Positions 56,159 through 64,000 of a DNA stretch of 64,000 bases are shown here, piece after piece. Positions within the stretch are counted from its first letter, which is position 1; each line of letters starts with the position of its first letter. Made by a program: the position numbers and the translations under genes. Below the pieces are notes generated by a model. The model was not told the DNA's origin, did no database searches, and worked only from the letters and a program-made list of their open reading frames with translations. This stretch comes from Lepiota brunneoincarnata (taxonomy: Eukaryota > Basidiomycota > Agaricomycetes > Agaricales > Agaricaceae). The stretch is from the NCBI GenBank assembly GCA_023014365.1, contig JAEBUN010000004.1:1612001-1676000 (forward strand), given 5' to 3'.

Positions 56159-58728
56159 CTATGACCAGCGAGTGTTACCATTCTGACGGGGCGAGGTTGG
56201 TAGGCTTGACAAGGGTGGTAACTGCACGGAATTTGGAGCAGGTCCGCTGCCACGGACAGGCAGATTGCTGTACAGAGGAGCAGGAGGGGCCGCATATGGC
56301 GGATAACGACTAGGTGCGCCAGGGCTGATAGGAGGTGGTGGTAGCAATCGACTGCTATTGGTGATTGAGGGCTGTCGGAAATGTGTACTGGAAGCCGGGT
56401 TATGAAGCGCTGAGATGGAGGGCAGCTGATGCAACTGATATTCAACCTCATGTCGTCCTTTCTTCCATATCGGCTCTGTGGGTGAGGTAGGGCCGAGTTC
56501 GGCCTCGCTTGCTTTGCGCTTGCCTGGTTGTGCGGGGACAGGTTCATCGTCATCGGAGTCCAGAGTTAGGTCAATCACATCGCCCTTATCCTGAGTCTGG
56601 GAAGCAACTGGCAGAGGCGGAATGGAGTCCAATGAACGGTTGGCACTATGGGATGGCGAAAGCTCCTTCTTTACTTGACCCTCCTCATCGTCATCATCGG
56701 ACAACAGTATGTATGAAACATCCGTTTTTTGTTGGCCGTTTATTTTGGCACCATCCATCTCGGATTTTATGGGCGGGGGCGGCGACTCCTCTTTCTTAGG
56801 CGTGATGAAATGCATCATAGAGGGGTGTTTGGCCTTCCACGCAGTAGAAGCATACTTGTTATCTACTGTGTGCCATTCACCATCAGGTTCCACGATGACA
56901 TCCTCAACGTTGTCTGGTACTGATCTGAGAATTCCATCAAAGTAGCTGGGCAATGCGTGATCAATCGATGAGACCGGTACTCACACCACCGTCACTCACC
57001 CGTCGATGATAAGTTCCTTGTAATCTAGCTGCTTTTCGCACACAGGACACAGCCATGTGGTCGTCTGCTCCATCATCGAATACCAAGAAGTTGCATCAAA
57101 ACACTGCGAATGAACACATCTTGAGGACCGGCAAGGGGTATTTACCCTCAAAAAACTTAACTACGCAATGGTTACCTTCTGGACAAGAGCTAAGCATCGA
57201 AGGGACCTACAGGGCATTTTAGAGACATTTTTGATGGCCCAGCGACAATGTCATCATCAAGGCTAACAGAATCAACCACTGCAGGGTATGTCAGTGAACG
57301 AAACTCTCGACCTGGCTCATGACATACTCTTTTGTTTGATGTCCTCACTTTTCCGATAGGACGTCGCTTTCAAATTTTTGACAAGTTCATCGATATCAGT
57401 AGACTCGACGAGCATCACAACCATATAATATTTCTGCAATGCGATAAAGGAGAGAAGGTAAGACACTGTACAGAAGGATCTCGATGCAAAATCAAAGGTA
57501 CCTTATTTTGTGCAGGTTGTTGGCTGTTCACATACACAAGATCGACTTTGTTTGCAGTATTCACGAAGCGCGCTAATTTGGTGATATCGGGAGGTGGTGC
57601 AGTTCCCGGCTTCTTTTTCAGCCCCTTAAGGTTGGCATTAAGTTGCACGTTGTTGACACGAACTTCGCATGTGGGCGGAAACTCGACCAAACATGGCACT
57701 GTGTTAGTGCTAGCTGGACGAAATGAAGGATGGCCCGAATAGAAAAACGAGGACGTGCAGAAAAGCCGCAGTTGATATTTAGTGCTGGAGCATAAAGGTC
57801 AGATCAATTCAGATAAACAACGCGCCACCATACCCTGGGGCTCTGAGCTTGTTGATTTGTTCATTGGTTAATGTGAAGCTGACCTGCTGCTGTCGACGAT
57901 CTGTCGAACTAGCGGATTCTAAACAAAAAAGGTCAGGGGGTCTCAAAATATGATGGGTTCGCACTCAGCTTACCCGGACATTCTACGATTGGTGATAGTA
58001 TTTGTTCGATTCGAAAGAACGGCGATTCCTTAAAACGTATTGCTAGATAAAGTCCCCTAAGCGGCCATACTCCACGAGGTAAGTGCAGGACCTACGAGCA
58101 GCTTTGGGAAAGGATGACGAAGAAGCGGCTGCCGATGGACCGGGTGGAATAGCAGGCCGCCGTGGGGGTGCATATGGATCATATCGAGGGAGAGCGCTGG
58201 CGCCCGGAGCGGCGGGGTGGAAAGTCGACTTCTGAAGGTTATTTGCATGGAAGAGCGAGTGGGAATGCGAGTGGGGACTGGTACTTGAAGACGGACCCAT
58301 GGGCAGGTTAGAGGGCGAATATCTGTGTAAGCGCAATCAGTGGACCATTACCAATAGCGAACTACCACCGCGTGTGGAAGACATGCGTGTCAATGGCGAG
58401 GTGGATTACGAAGGACGGCACGTACGCTCCGAACGCCCTGACCTGGGCCACAACCGCTTTCGCCTTCAACCACTTATCCTCCGCATTTGTCGCTCGCCAT
58501 TGGTCCAAGGAAGAGAGAATTTTATCTATTATCTCTTGTTTCTTTCCTGAACGAGTGTGGTGGGTTCCGCACTCGTCGTTAAAGCCAGTCAAAATTTGTT
58601 TGAGTCTATCCACTGTGTTGTTCTTGATATTGTGATGGATCGCCTGCAAAGGAATGAGGAAGTTTGTGGGAGGCAAGAGGAGGGCCAGTGCACACCTCGA
58701 AATCAGTCCAGGGATCCGTGCTCGCCAT
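56159..58728 (-). CDS. PIAS/Siz-type SUMO E3 ligase
   Basis: SUMO ligase with SAP, PINIT and SP-RING domains. The start at 58728 gives MASTDPWTDFE. After a short intron come the SAP helices (HNIKNNTVDRLKQILTGFND, SGKKQEIIDKILSSL). A Pro/Ser-rich region (PPRRPAIPPGP) follows, then a PINIT part with FPPTCEVRVNNVQLNANLKG, KKPGTAPPPDITK and NKVDLVYVNS, then the Cys/His SP-RING ending TTWLCPVCEKQLDYKELIIDGY. The tail has a SUMO-interaction-like block (DVIDLTLDSDDDE) and a second hydrophobic-acidic block, YILLSDDDDEE, and is Pro-rich to the stop. The order of domains is diagnostic. Several introns in the RING region are only approximately placed. Confidence 0.87.
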
Positions 58729-58973
58729 GAGCCAGTACACGGGCCCTGTATGTGTATGCGTGGAACAGAGTGGGAGGGTGGACCACGAGCTCTAGCCGTG
58801 GAAAGTGTAAGTCAGTGAGAGGGAGCGCACCCATGAATCGCAGGACAAGGACGCGGGACAAACAAGGATAATCAATAATTAGCGCCTATTAGATAACGTA
58901 ATACATCTGGCCATGACATGCAGTGTGGGCGTCTACAAAACTTCTTGAAGCCTGTTGACACTTTTGATTATCG

Positions 58974-59871
58974 ATGGCCAGCACTGAAGAAAACCTGAGC
59001 CAGGAGGTACGCGAGCTCAAGGACAAAGCTCAGCGTGAGCGTGAGTCCGCAGAGCAGGCAGGTGAGTTGGGCATGCCGCAACCCATCTTCTCTAATTATA
59101 ACCCCTGCATCTTCAGCGTTGCCCTATAGATGGACGCAAGAGCTCGGCGAAATTGATATTACTGTCCCTGTCCCTGATGGAACCAGAGCCAAGTCCCTTG
59201 ACATCGTCATCCAGAAGAAAAAAATCAGCGTCGGCCTCAAGGGTCAGGACAGGATCCTTGAAGGTGAACTCTGCAAGGAAATCAAAGTCGAAGACAGCAC
59301 CTGGACTTTGCGTAAGTACCCTTGCCCACCGGCGCCACCCCGTTAACAATTCCGTATCTAGAGGATCAGAAGGCAGTTCTCATCCATCTCGAGAAACTCA
59401 ACAAGCAAACTTGGTGGGAAAACGTCCTTACCCACCACCCCAAAATCGACACCTCCAAGATCGAACCCCCTAACAGCAAGCTGAGCGATCTTGACGGCGA
59501 GACACGGTGACCATCTTTCAGGTCTGACCCTCGCCCGTTTTGCTAATCGTCTTCTTTAGTGGCATCGTAGAAAAGATGATGGTAAGCATCGTGTTGTGAC
59601 AGGGTACCTGTGGACGCTGATATCAATGATCTTGTTCAGTTTGACAATCAGCAAAAGGTAATAGTATCATACTAAATCATAGCATAGTAAAGACTTCCTG
59701 ACACCCGACAGCAACTTGGGAAGCCAACCTCTGACGAACTCAAGAAAATGGAGGTACACAACCGATTTTCTTATCACTGCAACACGAGCTGATCTATTTG
59801 TCCGTTAGACGATTAAGCGCTTCCAAGCTCAACACCCCGAGCTGGACTTCTCCAATGCAAAAATCATGTAA
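58974..59871 (+). CDS. nudC: Nuclear movement protein NudC (CS domain)
   Basis: Dynein/Hsp90-linked cochaperone. It starts [17 protein letters not shown], a short coiled coil, then after one intron the CS (p23-like) domain: [54 protein letters not shown] further intron leads to [20 protein letters not shown], with the conserved Trp-Trp, then [12 protein letters not shown]. The C-terminal helix ([43 protein letters not shown]) is cut into several tiny exons. Total about 190 aa, short but typical of fungal NudC. Confidence 0.93.
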
Positions 59872-60068
59872 CTACCACCTGGTTTTGGTTTGCTCTCGAT
59901 GTATGAATGATGCTTTGTTTTTTGGGTTTGCTTGTGTTCTCCAGTATAGATGTACCAACCTCGCCAGACGATGTATTTTTTTACTCCGAATTACTCAATC
60001 ACTGCCTGATCTCAGAATGCCGTGAAGAGGTCAATAAAACCAGAGAAAAATATGGAGAAACTGTAATA

Positions 60069-62472
60069 TTATAACCGTCTCCTCTTTGGATTGCCGCGAC
60101 TTGCTCCAGTTTTCCGCTTCACACTCTCCACCAAGCCCTTTAAGCTCTTTTCGTCATCGTTAGCCGGCCGCCCGGATGTTCCATCGGCAATTTCATCATG
60201 AGCTTGTTTTCTGTTTTGGCGCTCTTCTAACAGTGTTCTCATTGCTTTCGTCTTCCTGAAGCTGTTGAAACATGACGTCAGCATGCATGAGGACCGGGCA
60301 GGCGTAAGAAAGTCAGCGTACTGAGGGTTAGTAGGATCAATGGCAAACTGGTGATCCTCGTGTAGGATTTTGAATCTCTGATCATTTACATCGATCTCGA
60401 AGTCTTCCTGCACCTCCTCCTCTTCCTGATTCCTCTTCCCCCTCTTCTTCCCTTTACCCGTCCATTTCTCCGCCCTGAGGATGGCTTTCATGTCGAAGTG
60501 TTTTGGCTCTGATCCATAGACAGAATCTGATGCAGCGATAAGGGCCAATTCTTCTGCAGTGCTTCCCCTTCGCGGCGAAGGGGACTTCCGGTGTTCTTTG
60601 ATCTTGTCACCTCTCGCTCCTTTACTCTTCTGTTCATCACCTGTTCCATTCTCCTCGTCTTTACTATCACTGTCACTTTTAAGGTCAAAGAATTCATCAC
60701 CCCCGAGTCCATTACTCCCTTTCCTCCCCTTCCTCTCTTCTCGTGCTTTCATTTTTTCCTTGCGTTCCTCTTTCCTCTTCTTCCTCTTTCCTCTCATCTT
60801 CCTCTGGTATTGCTCCAAGGTCGTTTCATCCTCGTTCTTGTCCTTGCTCAATCCAGGAGTGAAGGTGATCTCCATATCAATATCACTCGTTCCTTCGCCA
60901 GCACCACTCCATCCCTCTGGCAAACCATCGTCATTACCACCCAGCAAGAGGGCTCGTAATTTCTGTAGAGAGGCCTCCTTCTCATTTTTAGCTTTCTTGA
61001 TACTACCGTTGGGGTTCTGCTCGTCTTCTTCCTCTGATGACGAAGAGGCAATATAAGCCCTGAAATCAGCTTCCTCGATTTCATGCCGGGTGAGTTGTCT
61101 GCGGGTCACCTGGTACCGCTCCGGGTCGTCTTCGTCCCACGTCAGGTTTACTTTGGAGTGCCGTAGAGCCTGTGCTACATTGTGAGCGCCTAGTCTAAGG
61201 AAAAGCGATAGGCTTACATCAGTAACATACTCTACAGGTTTGTAATTTGTCAACACGTCTTCTGTCGCCTCATCCCTATCGATCCACCTGTTAGAAAAAT
61301 CCAATTGAGGAGAGGCTTGTAAGACATACCTTGGCTCAACGTCGAATGTCATATCATCCGGCACGAAGCTGAGGTCGAAAACGTTGGCGGATCGTTCTAG
61401 TTCTGTCCCTTCCAGTTCGTTATAGACGTGCGAAGCAGCCTCGACGGTATCAAACTCAGCAATAGCATAATAATATCTACATGATAAAGAATAGTCAATA
61501 ACAACGACAAGATGAGGTGGTGCAAACACACCTTAACCGTTCTAACTGATACCTCCTTAGCGCATCCTCATCATACTCATGCTCATCCCCAACCTCATAG
61601 ACCGTCTTTTCGTTGATCTCTGCATTCTCATTCCGCTTCTTCTTGAATATTTCTGGTGGAGGGCCTTCCTTCTCTTCCCTCTCCATCCGAGCCCGACCAA
61701 ACTCGGATGGATACACGCGCACAGACATAACGGTGCCCTTTGCGACTGGGGCAGCGCCATCCTTTGTCTTCTTAGAGTCGCTACTCTTAATGGTTGCCGA
61801 TGCAACCGAGATCGGGGCATACGGGGCAGTGAAGGAGACTAGCGAAGAGAAAATTTTGTAGAGATGTGAGGCACGGACGTAATCCCAGTCAAGGTTAACG
61901 GCCGCTAGTCGACGGGTCCGGTTTGTAATCCCAGCGTCCTCCTTCTCCGCTCTTTGTGCGAGATCCTTGCTGACTCGTGCGTAGGTCGCGACCTGTGCGT
62001 CGAGTTCGGCATACGTATCCTCGTTGAGATCAATCTCGAGTTCGTCATCCTCTCCCCCGATTCTGATGACCTCCTCTTCTGGATCGCTGCTGCTCAAATA
62101 CTCAGCTTGGTGTTCTTCCCCCTTTCGTCCGTTATCTTCCTCCTCGCCTGATGATTCCATGAGAACCTCTCCGCGGGCATAGTCGAGGATCTTGGGCTTT
62201 TCATCCTGAGACTCGTGGGCTAACCGATAGTATCTTTTGAGATTGTCCTCGTGTTGAGTTTTCGGCAGGATCTCTGCCGTACTTGTCGACGCGGGCTGAG
62301 GAGATCGCGCTGTAAGCAGAGGGTGAACCTAGTACCACAAGATCTACATACATGGCCTGGTCTGCTCAAATACAGACTTGAAGCGGTCGTCTACGACGAC
62401 TTTCTGGTGCTTCCTTTTCGGACGGCGGAAGCGGGGATCTGTTTTGAGACGAGCAAAGCGGGGATCAGACAT
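60069..62472 (-). CDS. ESF1: Nucleolar pre-rRNA processing protein ESF1
   Basis: Needed for early 18S rRNA maturation. The start at 62472 gives MSDPRFARLKTDPRFRRPKR, the family's signature opening, then KVVVDDRFKSVF. After an intron the acidic stretch with SSGEEEDNGRKG, DLNEDTYAELD, TRRLAAVNLDWDYVRASHLY and TVMSVRVYPSEFGRARMERE (ESF1 N-terminal RRM-like domain). Then YYYAIAEFDTVEAASHVYNE, ELERSANVFDLSFVPDDM, KVNLTWDEDDPER, a long Lys/Glu-rich region, NDQRFKILHEDHQFAIDPTN, and a basic C-terminus ending GNPKRRRL. All blocks are in order. Divergent from the repeat-peptide gene with 396 bp between starts. Confidence 0.92.
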
Positions 62473-62868
62473 GGACTGCAGGTAAGAGAGTTTTCACAGT
62501 CACATGACATTCATTTTCGGAGATAGCAATGCAATGCCCCCAGTGACACTTTGTTGCCTGATGGCAGCTCTGTCTCCTTGACTATTTGCCCACGCCTTCC
62601 CTCCCTTCCTACAAATACTCCGCGTCTCCATGTTGCCATGCTCTCCTCTGACAGCTGTTCTTTCTATCTCTCTTTTTCTTTCTTCCTCCGAGTCTTTCTG
62701 TAGGTGCAACCTGCCCCGTGCTCCATTATCCACCCCAATTGACCTCCTTGTTCAGCCTTCCCCCTTCATTATTAGGTCGCAGGCGCTAGTCGCACGCACG
62801 CACTACCTTTCATTCCCTGGTCGGATCCAGTCTCCAGCAAAACCCTCATCCAATCCCATCTTTTCGTC
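62473..62868. promoter_or_regulatory. Divergent promoter region, ESF1 / repeat-peptide gene
   Basis: 396 bp between opposite start codons. The side near the peptide gene is pyrimidine-rich (CTTTCT/CTCC runs), a common feature of strongly expressed fungal promoters. I see no convincing TATA box or factor site. Confidence 0.4.
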
Positions 62869-63607
62869 ATGCGCTCCTCATTCGTCGCCTCCGCCATTTT
62901 GCTTGTTTTCAGTAGGACAAGCCGTGAGCATCCCAATGCCCATGCCCATGGCAGTAAGTGCTCTCCCCCTTAACCCCAACACTCAGAGAGCTGAAAAAGT
63001 CCCCAAGCATGCCCTCGAGCAACGTGAATTCGCACCCATCCACGCCTACGTCCGCCGTCAAGACATTCCTGTCGAGGATGCCGTCAAAGCGCCCCAGGGT
63101 GTCATCGTTCCCTACAACAAACGAGAGTTCGCCAAACGGCAGGACATTCCCGTCGAGGATGCAGTCAAGGCTCCCCAGGGCGTCATAGTCCCCTACAATA
63201 AACGGGATCACGTTCGCCGCCAGGATATCCCTGTCGAGGATGCCGTCAAAGCGCCCCAGGGTGTCATCGTTCCCTACAATAAACGGGGGCTTGTCAAACG
63301 ACAGGACATCCCCGTTGAGGACGCAGTCAAGGCTCCCCAGGGTGTCATCGTTCCTTACAATAAGCGGGACCACGTTCGCCGCCAGGATATCCCTGTTGAG
63401 GATGCCGTCAAAGCGCCCCAGGGTGTCATCGTTCCCTACAACAAGCGAGAGTTTGCCAAACGCCAGGACATCCCCGTCGAGGATGCAGTCAAGGCCCCCC
63501 AGGGTGTCATCGTTCCTTATAACAGGCGGGATCTGGTTCGCCGTCAGGACATCCCTGTCGAGGACGCCGTCAAAGCTCCGCAAGGTGTGATCGTTCCCTA
63601 CAACTGA
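62869..63607 (+). CDS. Secreted Kex2-processed repeat peptide precursor
   Basis: Proposed exons 62869-62911 and 62955-63607 (intron 43 nt, GTAGGA to GGCAG) give 231 aa. The first exon supplies a signal-peptide start MRSSFVASAILLVF. An alternative without the intron would need a one-base frame change, reading VGQAVSIPMPMPMAVSALP instead. After a pro-region (about 40 residues, ending HAYVRR) come seven copies of a 20-residue core that begins QDIPVED, has KAPQG in the middle and ends VIVPYN. Between cores lie KR-xxx-KR/RR linkers (EFA, DHV, GLV, DHV, EFA, DLV). The stop follows the seventh core directly. Cleavage after each dibasic pair and trimming would release seven identical peptides with N-terminal Gln and six tripeptides. 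This is the plan of fungal Kex2-processed repeat proteins; the activity is unknown. No tailoring-enzyme gene (for example UstY/DUF3328) is nearby. Confidence 0.8.
63059..63604 (+). repeat. Tandem array, seven copies of an 81-bp coding unit (last copy 60 bp)
   Basis: Units start at 63059, 63140, 63221, 63302, 63383, 63464 and 63545. The cores are identical in protein but differ at silent sites. Units 1, 3 and 5 share GCCGTCAAAGCGCCC; units 2, 4 and 6 share GCAGTCAAGG plus a CT or CC start of the next codons. This suggests growth by duplication of two-unit (162-bp) blocks. Confidence 0.95.
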
Positions 63608-63937
63608 ACGGACCGGTTCTGTTCATAGCACATTGGCATTGGGCGCGGCTAGGATCCTGATTGATGGTGATGTGTTTCGTAGTGATGATCAGTGATGCTG
63701 TATCATTAGTGGACCGCGTGGATGTTATTCAGTGCATTCGTTCTTTTTCTATACTGGTATCCTTAGTAATTGTTGGGGACAACTCAGGCGTAAGCCACCG
63801 ATGCCTTTGTAATTTGGACGACAATACATGAGACTCGGAGGTTAGAAACCGACGCCAGTGGGGAACTTGAGTTAATGGTATTGTCATACCGTGGAATGCC
63901 CTGCTCTCGCATACAACCCAGCCGTTTGACAGGGCAA
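63608..63937. other. Convergent 3' spacer
   Basis: 330 bp between the stop of the repeat-peptide gene and the stop of the thiolase gene on the other strand. No supported open frame or structure seen. Confidence 0.45.
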
Positions 63938-64000
63938 CTACTCTCGCAAAAATATTGCGGCAGCACCCATCCCAGTGCCAATACACATCGAAGTGAGCAA
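63938..64000 (-). CDS. Thiolase C-terminus (partial, cut by the window edge)
   Basis: The last 21 codons in frame from the window edge to a TAG at 63940-63938 read LLTSMCIGTGMGAAAIFLRE. The CxGxGxG block with the catalytic Cys (MCIGTGMGAA) is the C-terminal signature of thiolases. The Ile-Gly-Thr-Gly-Met form fits 3-ketoacyl-CoA thiolases of beta-oxidation better than acetoacetyl-CoA thiolase (CNGGG). The protein does not end in a peroxisomal SKL; peroxisomal thiolases often use an N-terminal PTS2, outside this window. Confidence 0.8.
   Translation of the reverse strand: MLTSMCIGTGMGAAAIFLRE

Noticed and set aside
62909..63583. Long minus-strand open frame across the repeat array
   Set aside because: It is the mirror of the 81-bp periodic coding repeat. 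Any stop-free frame is copied seven times. It has no start context or domain, while the + strand has leader, dibasic sites and a well-placed stop.
63059..63604. Tandem repeats as a CRISPR array or satellite
   Set aside because: Units are coding, 81 bp without unique spacers, and this is a eukaryotic genome.

Overview
This window is nuclear DNA from a filamentous basidiomycete, probably an Agaricomycete. Almost every gene is cut by many short introns (mostly 45-60 nt, GT-AG, with CTNAC-like branch sites). Genes are dense on both strands, with about 30 in 64 kb. The recognisable proteins are typically fungal: a PEX16, an ICE2, a DUG3, a bifunctional pseudouridine kinase/glycosidase, and long Ser-rich single-pass surface proteins. 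I found no rRNA, tRNA, CRISPR array or intact transposon.

Layout. 0-11 kb: end of an unknown gene, a GT31-type glycosyltransferase, a conserved membrane protein of unknown function, and two related Ser/Thr-rich single-pass surface proteins facing each other around an isochorismatase-like hydrolase. 12-18 kb: a Rab4-like GTPase, then a D-serine dehydratase head-to-head with a DAL5-type MFS carrier. 18-26 kb: an RBM39-type splicing factor, a divergent ketol-acid-reductoisomerase-like protein, an L-rhamnose 1-dehydrogenase, a cupin and PEX16. 26-42 kb: a coiled-coil protein of unknown function, a CorA-type Mg2+ carrier, RRP36, a very large multipass membrane protein, a DUF2235 hydrolase, NUS1 and alpha-SNAP (SEC17). 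42-56 kb: phosphoacetylglucosamine mutase, DUG3, ICE2, the molybdopterin synthase large subunit, the PsuG-PfkB fusion, mitochondrial helicase IRC3 and the ADP/ATP carrier. 56-64 kb: a PIAS/Siz SUMO ligase, NudC, ESF1, a Kex2-type repeat peptide precursor and the C-terminus of a thiolase.

Most of the region is housekeeping: rRNA processing (RRP36, ESF1), membrane traffic (Rab4, SEC17), dolichol and UDP-GlcNAc supply (NUS1, PCM1), and organelles (PEX16, AAC, IRC3). Three places look more like accessory metabolism: the D-serine dehydratase/MFS divergent pair, the KARI-like/L-rhamnose dehydrogenase/cupin group, and the repeat peptide gene at 62869-63607.

The most interesting item is that repeat gene. 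A short secretory leader is followed by seven copies of a 20-residue peptide, identical at protein level but diverged at silent sites, each bounded by dibasic Kex2 sites. This is the plan of fungal Kex2-processed repeat precursors. Also worth a second look are four likely GC-AG introns, two frame breaks in PCM1, and a KARI-like protein lacking two hallmark active-site motifs. Exon joins given below were worked out by hand from reading frame and splice consensus; where they are uncertain this is stated.
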